Source: Skermanella aerolata KACC 11604 (GTDB lineage: Bacteria; Pseudomonadota; Alphaproteobacteria; Azospirillales; Azospirillaceae). Taken from it: a stretch of DNA of 64,000 nt. Shown here piece after piece: positions 25,350-33,962 of the stretch. Each line of letters starts with the position of its first letter. The stretch's first letter is position 1. The stretch is from assembly GCF_000936425.1 (NCBI RefSeq), contig NZ_AVFK01000032.1, forward strand, positions 16,782 through 80,781, written 5' to 3'. The notes under the pieces are model-generated. The model saw only the letters and a program-made list of their open reading frames with translations, was not told where the DNA came from and made no database searches. A program made the translations under genes and the position numbers.

Positions 25350-25858
25350 GCGGAATTCTCCAGAAACGAAGTAAGCATGGGCCTTCATGCGCGGCAGTTG
25401 AAGCCGGGCGATGTAAAGCAGGGGCGGACCGGATCATCGGTCGAGAGATCGGTGTGCGGATGCCCGGATCGATAGGGAAAGTTGAAGTCCGGCCGGATCG
25501 AAGATCCGCCAACCCTTTGATATCAGGGTCTCGACGCCGCTATGGCGGAGAGCAGTACGACGAAAAGCCGGCTCGAACGCGACTGCCACCGGGCGCTGCG
25601 CCGCCGTTTGGACGAGCAGCCGGGAAGCCGCGCGGGGCGCGGCAGGCTGGTCATCTCAACAGGTGCGAGCGTCGGATTCATAGCGACGATGCTTGCATAG
25701 ACTTGCAAGCCATGCAAGAGAGTCTTGCGATTATTTTTGCCCATTTATGGGGCCGCAATTGCCTGCGGATCGTGCAGGGACACAGGGCTGCCGACGGCCG
25801 ATTTGGAACTTCTTAGGAACGAACTAGTTTATAGTGTCCACGATCAAGGACTCTAAAG
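25350..25858. promoter_or_regulatory. Divergent intergenic region with TTGCA-rich operator-like cluster
   Basis: A 509-bp gap between the 14-gene operon and the GntA-like gene. At about 25692-25718 it holds CTTGCA-TAGACT-TGCAAG followed by CATGCAAG, three close copies of the CTTGCA half-site also found in the operators at 7670-7752. No other regulator lies in or beside the operon. The remainder shows no gene I can support; a frame at 25214-25816 is arginine-rich shadow sequence. Confidence 0.45.
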
Positions 25859-26602
25859 TTGCCTCAACCAAGCTCAGAGAAAAACATCAACCGACCTGCC
25901 CTGGAGGAAGGTATCAGGGAATTCATCCTGGAGCGGAGCTTTCCGTGCGTCGGAGCAAAATCGGCCGTTCAGAACGGAAGGTTAACGGTTTACGTTGCCC
26001 GGAGCATCGAAAGTTCATGGGATGACGTCGCCATCCAGGAAAAGTTGATGCGCTTTGCTTGGGATTACACGCAGGAACCGGCACTCTTCACCAGTTTCGC
26101 CGTCGTTTTCGAAGGCCCGGACCACCTCGGCGAGGAGGAGTTCGAGAGCAGCCTATGGGATCGCGTCCAGTCGCTGACCGACAAGGATTCCTGGCGTGGG
26201 CAGGATCATGACCCCCGGGTGAGCGCCGACCCGGACGATCCTCATTTCGCGCTGAGCTTCGGCGGGCAGGCGTTCTTCGTCGTCGGCCTTCATCCGCAGG
26301 CCAGCCGGCCGGCTCGCCGATTTACCCATCCGACGATGGTCTTCAACCTTCATGACCAGTTCCAGATGCTGCGCGGCCAGAACCGCTACGAGAAGCTGCG
26401 GGAGGCCATTCTCGACCGCGACGTGAAGCTTGCCGGCGACGTCAATCCGATGCTCGCCCGGCATGGCGAGATCTCGGAGGCACGGCAATACAGCGGCCGG
26501 ATCATCGAGCCGGAATGGGCATGCCCTTACAGCAGGACGCCTGCCACGGAAGCGCGTCCCGATCCGCTCGCCGCTTTGAACTCTTTCCTGGGGCGGACAT
26601 GA
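25859..26602 (+). CDS. YqcI/YcgG-family (GntA-like) haem-dependent N-oxygenase
   Basis: 247 residues from a TTG start with AAGGA 8 bases upstream. Family blocks: SFPCVGAKSAV near the N-terminus, SFGGQAFFVVGLHPQASRPAR in the middle, then TMVFNLHDQFQMLR, GDVNPMLARHGEISEARQYS and the terminal EWACPY. This family includes GntA, a haem-dependent N-hydroxylase of a guanidine group in guanitoxin synthesis; other members oxidise nitrogen in small molecules. It overlaps the DUF1989 gene by three bases, so the two products probably act together. No other guanitoxin genes are present, so guanitoxin itself is unlikely. Confidence 0.82.
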   Translation: MPQPSSEKNINRPALEEGIREFILERSFPCVGAKSAVQNGRLTVYVARSIESSWDDVAIQEKLMRFAWDYTQEPALFTSFAVVFEGPDHLGEEEFESSLWDRVQSLTDKDSWRGQDHDPRVSADPDDPHFALSFGGQAFFVVGLHPQASRPARRFTHPTMVFNLHDQFQMLRGQNRYEKLREAILDRDVKLAGDVNPMLARHGEISEARQYSGRIIEPEWACPYSRTPATEARPDPLAALNSFLGRT

Positions 26603-27219
26603 TGTTTGAATCCAACGAACCCGTCGGCATCATCCCGCCGCGCAGCGGCGCAGCGTTCGAACTCGAGGCGGGCGACGAATTGACGGTGATCGACCCGGAG
26701 GGAGGACAGGTCGCCGACCTTCTTGCGGTCTCGCGCGAGGATATCCGCGAGATGCTCTCGTCGGGGAGAACCCTGGACTATGCCGAGCGGATCTACCTGA
26801 CGACGCACGACAAGCTCTACTCCAACCGCTCCAACGTGATGCTGGAGATCGTCGAGGACACCGTCGGACGGCATGACTTCCTCCTGACGCCGTGCAGCGA
26901 AGCAACCTTCCGGCTCTGCTACGACAACGAACCGCCGCATCCGGGCTGTCACGGCAACCTCGCGGCGGCCCTGCGGCCCTACGGGATCGAGGAAGACGCC
27001 ATCCCCGTCGCCTTCAACTGCTTCATGAACGTGCCGGTGGACGGCCAGACCGGCAAGTTCAGGGTGCTGCCGCCCCTGAGCAAGGCAGGTGATCGCATCG
27101 TCTTCAAGGCGCGGATGGACCTCGTCATCGGACTGACGGCCTGCTCAGCCCCGGCGAGCAACGGCGGCAGCTTCAAGCCGATCCATTATTCGGTCAGGAG
27201 GGCCGAGGACTCGCAGTGA
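26599..27219 (+). CDS. DUF1989 (urea carboxylase-associated family) protein
   Basis: 206 residues; ATG at 26599 or 26602 (ATGATG, overlapping the previous stop). Family features: IPPRSGAAFELEAGDELTVIDPEGGQVADLL, then DKLYSNRSNVMLEIVEDT, DFLLTPCSEATFRLCY, HPGCHGNLAAAL and NCFMNVPVDGQTGKF. The cysteines and histidine of PCSEATF and CHGN look like a metal site. DUF1989 proteins accompany urea carboxylase, allophanate hydrolase and guanidine carboxylase genes; their role is unsettled. Pairing with the N-oxygenase and proximity to a predicted ureide pathway suggest handling of a carbamoyl or guanidino product. Confidence 0.83.
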   Translation: MMFESNEPVGIIPPRSGAAFELEAGDELTVIDPEGGQVADLLAVSREDIREMLSSGRTLDYAERIYLTTHDKLYSNRSNVMLEIVEDTVGRHDFLLTPCSEATFRLCYDNEPPHPGCHGNLAAALRPYGIEEDAIPVAFNCFMNVPVDGQTGKFRVLPPLSKAGDRIVFKARMDLVIGLTACSAPASNGGSFKPIHYSVRRAEDSQ

Positions 27220-27264
27220 TGCCGGATACAGGAAGGTCCGGCATCTGACGTTCCAGCAACCATC

Positions 27265-27603
27265 CTACGACTGACCACCAAGGATCACGCAACGCAGGAC
27301 ATAAGTCACCGTGGTCGTGGATTGGTAAGTCGACCAGACCGGGTAGTAGCACGCGTGGTTCTGACCATCCGGGGAGGCAGTCGGCAGAATTACGCTCGGT
27401 GCAACCGAAACCCACTGTCCTTCGATCTCGACTTCATGCCCGGATTGGGCGGTATACCTGTGGCCGACCGGACGGCAGTCGCGGTCGTTGCAGCATGCTT
27501 GGCCGTTCCGTGTCGTCAGCCCCTCGTACATGTCATGGGCAGCGGCCGGTCCAGCGGTGGCAAGTATCAACAACACCGCCGCGTAGATCCTTTTCGTCTC
27601 CAT
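27265..27603 (-). CDS. Exported cysteine-rich protein of unknown function
   Basis: 112 residues from METKRIYAAVLL. A signal peptide (about residues 1-21, ending in AGPAAAHD) is followed by a compact domain: YEGLTTRNGQACCNDRDCRPV, HRYTAQSGHEVEIEGQWVSV and CYYPVWSTY. Four or more cysteines suggest disulfides in the periplasm. Proteins with this ACCNDxDC pattern are common uncharacterised exported proteins of alphaproteobacteria. I assign no function. Confidence 0.65.
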   Translation of the reverse strand: METKRIYAAVLLILATAGPAAAHDMYEGLTTRNGQACCNDRDCRPVGHRYTAQSGHEVEIEGQWVSVAPSVILPTASPDGQNHACYYPVWSTYQSTTTVTYVLRCVILGGQS

Positions 27604-27961
27604 TTGCCAGGCTTCATAATCGTTATCGAATAAGCGCAACCATGTGACGCGTGCAGGAATAATGATTCAACAATCAGTTCACGACACTAAAGATCTCTAA
27701 AGAATATCTAGTCAAAATTTATATGTCGAAAGTGATTGTCTTCAGTAAGAGGACATTATTTGCATCTTATATGAACAGCGATTCGATGGGATAATGCGCC
27801 GGCTATGCTGCAGAACGCATTGATCATGCGATCCGTGGCTTCGTCTAGCAAGGCCATGTACCTGTCGAGACAACGACAGGTTTCCAGCCGGAGCGGTAAA
27901 ATCCTCTGAAGATTCCCGATGCAACGCGGGCTTTCCGCAATTCGGGCCGAGGAGGAATGCC
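27604..27961. other. AT-richer divergent intergenic region
   Basis: A 358-bp gap between divergent genes. The stretch 27650-27790 is clearly richer in A and T than its surroundings and probably holds both promoters. I see no repeat, operator or gene that I can support. The right end carries GAGGAGGAATGCC, the ribosome site of the next gene. Confidence 0.5.
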
Positions 27962-29560
27962 ATGGATTGCTCGCGTTCGACGCCGCCGGCCGGCATTCCG
28001 CGCCGCGGCTTCCTGAAGACCGCGGGCGGCTCGGCCGCTCTCGGGGTCGCCTCCAGCTATCTCGGAGCGCCGTTCCTCGCCTCCCCCGCCATGGCGGCGA
28101 CGACCACGTATCAGGCGGAAACCGCCAGGATCTTCCGTGCGGTTCTCGAATCCATCCATGCAGGCTTCTCGGGCACCGCTTATGTCAACACCTTCCAGGA
28201 AGCCGGCAGCTACGTGGAATGGCTGGTGACCGTGCCGCGAGCCGTAACGGCAACCCTTGCCGTCCGCTTCGCCAACGGCACGACCGCCAACCGGCCGATG
28301 ACGGTCCGGGTCAACGGCGCCGTCGTCGATCCGGCGCTGTCCTTCCCGCCCACCGGCGGCTGGCCGCGCTGGGCGGTGCGCAGCCTGACGGCGCCGCTTC
28401 ATGCCGGCTCCAATACCGTCAGGCTGACGTCGAACACCGCGAACGGCGCACCCAACATCGACCTGCTGGACGTCAACGACGGGACCGACTGGGGCAAGGC
28501 CCTGGTCGATTCCACCATCGCCCGCAATCCCGATCCGGCGGCTTTCGGGTCCTGGACCTATTACAGGGGCTACTATCTGCTCGGCCAGTACCAAGTGTAC
28601 CAGCGCACCCGCAACAGCCGGTACCTGCAATACCTGACGGCCTGGGTCGACCGGCATGTCGACGCCGATGGCAATATCGACATTTCGATCAACCAGCTCG
28701 ACAACATACAGTCGGGGAACCTGCTGCTGATCCTTCACCGCGAAACCGGGCTGAACAAGTACCGGCTGGCGGCGGACAAGATCAAGAACACCCTGAAGAC
28801 CTATCCCCGAACCTCCGACGGAGGATTTTGGCATACGACCGGTTTCACCGGCCAGCTGTGGCTGGACGGCACCTTCATGGCGCTGCCATTCCTGGTCCGC
28901 TATGGCAAGATGTATGGAGCCATCCCCAGTTCCTTCAACGAGGCCGTGAACCAGCTCCTGGTCTATGCCGCCCATCTGAAGCACCCGTCCAACGGCCTGC
29001 TCTACCATGCCTATGACGAGCAGGGCGACACACCCTGGGCGAACCCGGTCAGCCGGCATTCACCCGAGTTCTGGGGGCGCTCGATCGGCTGGTACGGCAT
29101 GGCGCTGATCGACGTGCTGGACGTCCTGAACACGGACCATCCCCAGCGCGGCCAGCTGATCACCCTGGTGCAGGGTCTCGTCGCCGCCTTCGTCCGCCTT
29201 CAGGACTCCGCCACCGGCCGCTGGTACCAGGTCGTGGACAAGGCGACCGTCAGCGGCAACTGGCTGGAGACGTCTTGCTCCTGCATGTATGTCTACATCA
29301 TCTCCAAGGCATTGGAGCGCCGCTACGTCACGGCCACGGCCGCCACCGCGGCGGCCGCGGCGCGCAAGGGGTTCCAGGGCGTCCTGTCCCAGATCTCCCT
29401 TGGCACCGACGGCCGCACCAACCTTCTGAACATCTGCACCGGAACAGGTGTCGGCAACTTGGCCTTCTATCTGGCGCGTCCCCGGATCACCAACGAGATC
29501 CACGGATTGGGCGCCTTCCTCACCATGTACGAGCAGTCGATGTTGCAGAACTGGCGATAG
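27962..29560 (+). CDS. Exported GH105/GH88-like unsaturated glycuronyl hydrolase with N-terminal carbohydrate-binding-like domain
   Basis: 532 residues. The Tat signal IPRRGFLKTAGGSAALG is followed by an Ala-rich stretch and a cleavage region near AMAATTT. Residues about 50-180 form a beta-rich domain resembling CBM6/35 (YQAETARIF...NTVRLTSNTANGAPNIDLLDV). The rest is an (alpha/alpha)6 barrel: YYRGYYLLGQYQVY, HTTGFTGQLWLDGTFMALPF and RSIGWYGMALIDVLDVL, patterns of GH105/GH88 enzymes that remove unsaturated uronic acids from pectin-type oligosaccharides. It would act in the periplasm or outside. No lyase or sugar transporter gene adjoins it. Confidence 0.85.
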   Translation: MDCSRSTPPAGIPRRGFLKTAGGSAALGVASSYLGAPFLASPAMAATTTYQAETARIFRAVLESIHAGFSGTAYVNTFQEAGSYVEWLVTVPRAVTATLAVRFANGTTANRPMTVRVNGAVVDPALSFPPTGGWPRWAVRSLTAPLHAGSNTVRLTSNTANGAPNIDLLDVNDGTDWGKALVDSTIARNPDPAAFGSWTYYRGYYLLGQYQVYQRTRNSRYLQYLTAWVDRHVDADGNIDISINQLDNIQSGNLLLILHRETGLNKYRLAADKIKNTLKTYPRTSDGGFWHTTGFTGQLWLDGTFMALPFLVRYGKMYGAIPSSFNEAVNQLLVYAAHLKHPSNGLLYHAYDEQGDTPWANPVSRHSPEFWGRSIGWYGMALIDVLDVLNTDHPQRGQLITLVQGLVAAFVRLQDSATGRWYQVVDKATVSGNWLETSCSCMYVYIISKALERRYVTATAATAAAAARKGFQGVLSQISLGTDGRTNLLNICTGTGVGNLAFYLARPRITNEIHGLGAFLTMYEQSMLQNWR

Positions 29561-29570
29561 ACGGGGCTGG

Positions 29571-30029
29571 TCATGACATCCTGCGGCCCCTGTGGTCGAA
29601 GGTACGGTCGAAGGCGTGGCCGGACACTCCGGACCTCGGCATCCGGGCAGGGTCGAGATGCTCCGCCAAAATGGCCATGTTCTTCCGGTTCGCCTTCCAG
29701 AACACGTCGGCAAGGTTGCCGACGACAGGGATCGCGCTGATCAGGCTGTCCGCGGCCACATTGCCGATCATGCGAGCGATGGTCGCCCGCGGAACGCCCA
29801 GCCGCCAGGCTTCCCGGATCAAGTATCCCGAGATGGCGGTGGTCGCGAGATTGCCGACACCGGGCACGAGGCCGAGCATCGCGTCGGCGCCGATGGTGAA
29901 ATTGGTGCCCGGCACGCGGATGGCCGAGTCCATCGCCCAGGCAAGCCGCTCCAGCCGTTCACGCGCTGCGCGCCTGTCCGATATGCTATTGAAGTCGTCC
30001 TGATCGGAAAATAAAAAGGTAGCAGTCAT
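29571..30029 (-). CDS. DUF4112 protein
   Basis: 152 residues matching the DUF4112 pattern: RLAWAMDSAIRVPGTNFTIG, AMLGLVPGVGNLAT, REAWRLGVPRATIARMIGNVA and SAIPVVGNLADVFWKANRKN. Two glycine-rich hydrophobic stretches suggest membrane association. Function is unknown in the family. It is convergent with the GH105 gene, ten bases apart. Confidence 0.85.
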   Translation of the reverse strand: MTATFLFSDQDDFNSISDRRAARERLERLAWAMDSAIRVPGTNFTIGADAMLGLVPGVGNLATTAISGYLIREAWRLGVPRATIARMIGNVAADSLISAIPVVGNLADVFWKANRKNMAILAEHLDPARMPRSGVSGHAFDRTFDHRGRRMS

Positions 30030-30217
30030 TTGAACCCTCCAGATGGGGATGGAGTAACCATCCGCTCAGGTGAAGGGCTCCGACATCGCGATCAGCATAA
30101 AAAGCCGATCGCCAGAGGGGCCCGGAGCCATTGACCGAGAGATGGCCATGGCCAATCTCCTGTACAAGGGTATGCGCCGCGTTCACGATCAAGATATTTA
30201 CCTACCAAGGGGAATGA

Positions 30218-30466
30218 ATGCTTTTCGTTGTTCTCGATCTCTCGGCCATGGTCGCGGCACTTGCGGCGTCGTGGCTTTGGTTCATGTCCAGCCGGCAGCG
30301 GGTGCGCCGCATCAGCCGGGCCGAGACACTCGATGCCGCCGATTTGAACCGGATCATCGTGGCGATCAACCGAACCCAGATCCTCAACAGCCAGGCAGCG
30401 ATGGCGGCAACCCTATCGGCTCTTTTCGCCGCCCTTCGGTTCGGTCTCGATGCGCTCGTCCGCTGA
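30218..30466 (+). CDS. Small protein with one membrane segment
   Basis: 82 residues. AAGGGGAATGA directly precedes the ATG. Residues 2-22 (LFVVLDLSAMVAALAASWLW) form one membrane helix, followed by a basic stretch and an amphipathic helix. No family is recognised. It is followed 255 bp later by another tiny membrane-protein gene. Confidence 0.6.
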   Translation: MLFVVLDLSAMVAALAASWLWFMSSRQRVRRISRAETLDAADLNRIIVAINRTQILNSQAAMAATLSALFAALRFGLDALVR

Positions 30467-30721
30467 TCCGTTCGCCGACGTCGTTTACGGCACCCATCGG
30501 CGCTCTATGGCCGCCTACGCCCGGCCCGCTCGACCACTCATAGTGTTTTCATTCTTTTTGCTTATGGTTTGGTGATGAACGGCATGTTCGAAACAGGGCC
30601 GTTTTTTCCAGCAATGCATCGATCCCGACCTATGTAGAGACCGAAACAGCCGCTTCCGAAGCTGTTCAGACCGGCAGTCGGTCAAGACCGCCGGTGCCCC
30701 AATCACTATGGGAGATAGCCA

Positions 30722-30889
30722 ATGACCACGAACTGGATCATCGATACGGTCCTCATTCTTGTCGCCCTCGGCTCGATCTTCGTGCTGATGAAGGCTTCGC
30801 TTCAGAAGAACAACAAGATGGTCGGGGTTTGGGGGTCCGTGATGACGATGGCGGTCGCGGCGCTTCTCTGGCAGAGATTTGCCGAGTAG
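30722..30889 (+). CDS. 55-residue membrane protein
   Basis: A short frame beginning MTTNWIIDTVLILVALGSIF, preceded by GGGAGATAGCC. It contains two hydrophobic helices (about residues 5-23 and 34-49) separated by the polar turn KASLQKNNKM. It ends in WQRFAE. The size and topology suggest a small inner-membrane protein, possibly a subunit or regulator. I recognise no family. The ribosome site and clean hydrophobic periodicity support translation. Confidence 0.6.
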   Translation: MTTNWIIDTVLILVALGSIFVLMKASLQKNNKMVGVWGSVMTMAVAALLWQRFAE

Positions 30890-30984
30890 GAGAGACCCTG
30901 CGCCTGATCGGCGCTTGCACGAAGGCCCCGCAAGGCATTTGATTTCCCGAAGCCGGATTAATCAACGTTTCCAGGGAGCCAGCC

Positions 30985-32067
30985 ATGACCACGCCGCCAA
31001 CCATTCGATCGCTCCGCGCGCGGTCTGTGCTGGCCCCGATGCCGCGACCCTTGCGAACGGCCTCCGGTGCGATTCCGGCGGCATCCCTGGTCCTGATCGA
31101 CGTTCAAACCGATCAGGACGTCGTCGGACGCGCCTATGTCTTCTGCTACACGCCGCTGATGCTGAAACCGGTTTCGGCGATCCTGAAAGAGATCGAAGGT
31201 TTGATCGCCGGCAAACCGGTAGCGCCTGCCGACCGCTTCCACGATCTGTCACGGACGTTCCGCCTGCTGGGGCGACAGGGCCTCGTCGGCATGGCGCTGT
31301 CCGGGCTGGACATGGCATTGTGGGACGCGCTGGGCCGCGCCGCCGACCGGCCGGTCGTCGAACTGCTGGGCGGGACCGCCACGCCCATACCGGCCTACGA
31401 CAGCTTCGGCCTTGTCGATCCGGTCGCCGACCGGGCGATGCTGGAGCAGTCCATCGGCGCCGGCTTCAGGGCCATCAAGATCAAGATCGGTGAGGGCGGT
31501 GCCGCCGAGGACGCGGCCATGGTCCGCGCCGTCCGGGACATCATCGGGGCCGACATCCAGCTCATGGTCGATCTCAACCAGTCGCAGAGCGCCACCGATG
31601 CGATCCGCCGCATCGACCGGCTGGCCGACTGTGACCTGACCTGGGTCGAGGAACCGGTTGCCGCCGAGGACCTGGAAGGGCACGCGCGCGTCCGCGCCGC
31701 ATCGCCGGTTCCCATCCAGACCGGCGAGAACTGGTGGTTCCCGTCTGATATGGCCCGCGCGATCGCGGCCGGTGCCTGCGACATGGCGATGCCCGATCTC
31801 ATCAAGATCGGCGGGATCACGGGATGGCTGCGCGCGATGGCCCTGGCCGAAGCGGCCAGCCTGCCGCTTTCCAGTCACCTGTTCATAGAGGCGAGCGCCC
31901 ACGTGCTGGCCGTCAGTCCCACCTGCCACTTCCTCGAACATCTCGATATGGCAGGAGCCGTCATGGCCGAACCGGCGCCTCTGGCCGGCGGCATGATCAC
32001 GGCGCGCGGACCGGGGCTGGGCATGGCATGGAACGAGGATGCCGTAGCACGCTTCCTGGTGGCTTGA
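30985..32067 (+). CDS. Mandelate racemase/muconate lactonizing (enolase) superfamily enzyme
   Basis: 360 residues. The N-terminal capping domain is followed by a TIM barrel with the superfamily residues. KIKIG supplies the Lys-x-Lys base, MVDLNQSQS, VEEPV and TGENW supply the metal carboxylates, MPDLIKIGGITG carries an Asp, and SSHLFIEAS a His. An Asp/His dyad after the sixth and seventh strands is the mandelate racemase subgroup pattern, used for racemisation or dehydration of alpha-hydroxy and sugar acids. An RraA-type aldolase gene lies 500 bp downstream on the same strand, which fits acid-sugar or hydroxy-acid breakdown. The exact substrate is unknown. Confidence 0.86.
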   Translation: MTTPPTIRSLRARSVLAPMPRPLRTASGAIPAASLVLIDVQTDQDVVGRAYVFCYTPLMLKPVSAILKEIEGLIAGKPVAPADRFHDLSRTFRLLGRQGLVGMALSGLDMALWDALGRAADRPVVELLGGTATPIPAYDSFGLVDPVADRAMLEQSIGAGFRAIKIKIGEGGAAEDAAMVRAVRDIIGADIQLMVDLNQSQSATDAIRRIDRLADCDLTWVEEPVAAEDLEGHARVRAASPVPIQTGENWWFPSDMARAIAAGACDMAMPDLIKIGGITGWLRAMALAEAASLPLSSHLFIEASAHVLAVSPTCHFLEHLDMAGAVMAEPAPLAGGMITARGPGLGMAWNEDAVARFLVA

Positions 32068-32173
32068 AGCTGTCCACCGGGGTCGCCGGTTTCATCCTCA
32101 ACCCGTTCAAAGCCGCAGGAAATGCGGTAAGCTGACCGAAGCGATCGACGATCCGGTTGATCCAGGAGGACTG

Positions 32174-32494
32174 ATGCAGGAAATCGATACCGTGCTGCGG
32201 GAGTTCACGGGCCGCAAGGCCCTGTTCACCTCGATCGACATTGCCAACGAGGTCAAGCGGCAGGGAACCTGGATCCCCAACCGCGATGTCGCCTTGTACA
32301 TGCGCCAGCATGAATTGCTGGCGCCGGGCGGCGACTATCTCATGACGCTGACGACGGTTTCACTCAGGGACGGCAGGCCGGTAGAGGCCTATGTCTACCA
32401 TCCCGCAGGCTCCCCGGTGACGGAATACGGGGAAATCCTTCAGTCGGCGATGTCGCCGCAGGAGTTCGCCGCCCTTCACCCGCCGGGCTCATGA
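32174..32494 (+). CDS. Hypothetical 106-residue protein
   Basis: Starts MQEIDTVLREFTGRKALFTS with CCAGGAGGACTG before the ATG, a strong ribosome site. Mixed helix/strand composition, soluble, without a motif I know. TSIDIANEVKRQGTWIPNRDVALYMRQH could be a small helix-turn-helix-like region. It sits between the enolase-superfamily and RraA-type genes on the same strand. Confidence 0.62.
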   Translation: MQEIDTVLREFTGRKALFTSIDIANEVKRQGTWIPNRDVALYMRQHELLAPGGDYLMTLTTVSLRDGRPVEAYVYHPAGSPVTEYGEILQSAMSPQEFAALHPPGS

Positions 32495-32581
32495 AGCCCT
32501 GGTTTCCCGCTGTTTCCCAAGTAGAGTGGGCTGACCATTCGCGAAAAGAATGAAGCTGAAAAAATCGGAGGAAACCGCCGA

Positions 32582-33235
32582 ATGACCGTGACCGTCCATC
32601 CAACTCAGCCGGCTCCGCTGGCGGAGGGCCTGCTTGCCCGCTGGCGGCGGATTCCCGTTTCCGTCATCGTCGACCTTGCCCCGGATCGCCAGATCGATCC
32701 GGGAGTGAAGCCGTTGCGTCCGGCGGACCTTCAGCCTGCCCTGTTCGGACGGGCCGTCACCGCCCGTTGTGATCCGCCGGACTTCGGTTCCGTGTTGCAG
32801 TCGTTGGAATTCGTCGAGCCGGGAAACGTCCTCGTGATCGCGGCGGAAGGCCACGCAGCCCACGCGATGATCGGCGACGTGCTCGGAGGGTATCTTCATC
32901 GCAAAGGTGCCGCAGGCGTCGTCTGCGACGGCGCCATCCGCGACACGGCGGGTCTGGCGGCCATGACCGGGTTTTCGGTCTACTCCCGCGCCGTGAATCC
33001 GCGTGGGCCGACGGGTGCCGCCAAGGGCGAAGTCAATGTGGCCGTCGATATCGGCGGCTGCACCGTCAACCCCGGTGACCTGATCATCGGCGACGGCGAC
33101 GGCCTGGCGGCGCTGACGCCGGCGAACTTGGCGAGCCTGATCGACGCGGCGGAAGCCAAGCTGGCGCTTGAGGCCGAGTGGACGGCGCGACTGACGGCAG
33201 GCGATAGGGTCGGCGAGATATTCGGGCTGCCTTGA
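32582..33235 (+). CDS. RraA-like aldolase/dimethylmenaquinone methyltransferase-family protein
   Basis: 217 residues. Family core: GDVLGGYLHRKGAAGVVCDGAIRDTAGL, then GFSVYSRAVNPRGPTG and VNPGDLIIGDGDGLAAL. The DGAIRD motif and GD...GG metal/substrate residues match the 4-hydroxy-4-methyl-2-oxoglutarate/4-carboxy-4-hydroxy-2-oxoadipate aldolase group (HMG/CHA aldolase), class II enzymes that release pyruvate or oxaloacetate. RNase E inhibitor RraA has the same fold, but catabolic context favours an aldolase. The upstream CGGAGG spacing supports this start. Confidence 0.84.
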   Translation: MTVTVHPTQPAPLAEGLLARWRRIPVSVIVDLAPDRQIDPGVKPLRPADLQPALFGRAVTARCDPPDFGSVLQSLEFVEPGNVLVIAAEGHAAHAMIGDVLGGYLHRKGAAGVVCDGAIRDTAGLAAMTGFSVYSRAVNPRGPTGAAKGEVNVAVDIGGCTVNPGDLIIGDGDGLAALTPANLASLIDAAEAKLALEAEWTARLTAGDRVGEIFGLP

Positions 33236-33342
33236 TCGCTCCGCAGGCAGCCTGCCCGCATTCTCACGGGATACACGCCCACCGTTGGCCAAACGCCGAT
33301 CTGATAACAGCGGCCTTTAAGCTTGCCCGTTGAATTCCGGAA

Positions 33343-33373
33343 GAGGTGTCGGGCTGAAGTGGCCCGACACCTC
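33343..33373. terminator. Perfect 12-bp hairpin at the bchJ stop
   Basis: GAGGTGTCGGGC (33343-33354) and GCCCGACACCTC (33362-33373) form a perfect stem with a seven-base loop. It overlaps the last base pairs of the bchJ stop codon. The sequence GTGTCGGGCTGAAG is shared with the MITE-like repeats at 2.8 and 6.3 kb, so this may be a reduced copy serving as a terminator between the convergent RraA-type and bchJ genes. No T-run follows. Confidence 0.55.
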
Positions 33374-33962
33374 AGGACCAGTCGATCGAAAAACGGCAGG
33401 CATCGTCGCCGCAGGCCTCGCAGTCGATCTCATCGACCCTCACGTGATGCGACACAAGCACCTCGAACAGCCTGCGGAACACCGCGGCGTGCCATAAGCA
33501 GATAGGTGTCGCCGCATGTTCGCCCGCGCAGAGCGGGTTGTTGGTTATCTCCAGGATCAGCGGATTTCCACTGCGTGCCGAAAAACGCCCCGAGCCGGCG
33601 AAGGTCCAGGCATGGGCCTTGATCGCACCGACTAGCAACGACGCGGAAAGGGATGCCGGCAGCAGCTTCAGGATGGCTTGCGCCAATGCGGGGATCCGGG
33701 CTGCCAGCAGATAGTCCGCCGTCAGGCGACCGGCCTCGGCCAGCACCAGGGATGCCTGTTCCGCCGGCAGTTCGGCGCGGAGTGTCCGGTGCAGGGCTGC
33801 CACCTGCCGTTCGTCGACCATGACAGCAGGCGGGTCGGCAAGCCACCCGGAAACTCCGGCCCCGGCGAAGACCTGCGGCACCATCCCGTCGAACCCCTGC
33901 CGCGTCAGCGCCGGAACAAGCTGGGTGACCGCGTTAGGTCCGATGGCCGGCGCCGGTTTCAT
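33372..33962 (-). CDS. bchJ: BchJ-like protein (V4R domain), bacteriochlorophyll biosynthesis
   Basis: 196 residues. The C-terminal half is a V4R domain with the characteristic end [18 protein letters not shown] and the earlier [22 protein letters not shown]-terminal [17 protein letters not shown] is typical of BchJ. BchJ was named 4-vinyl reductase, but later work gives that reaction to other enzymes; it now looks like a helper for porphyrin substrate delivery. It overlaps the 3' end of bchE by 29 bases, so the two are co-transcribed. Confidence 0.85.
   Translation of the reverse strand: MKPAPAIGPNAVTQLVPALTRQGFDGMVPQVFAGAGVSGWLADPPAVMVDERQVAALHRTLRAELPAEQASLVLAEAGRLTADYLLAARIPALAQAILKLLPASLSASLLVGAIKAHAWTFAGSGRFSARSGNPLILEITNNPLCAGEHAATPICLWHAAVFRRLFEVLVSHHVRVDEIDCEACGDDACRFSIDWS

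Noticed and set aside
25859..27219. Complete guanitoxin biosynthesis cluster
   Set aside because: Only a GntA-like family member is present; the other guanitoxin genes are absent from the window.
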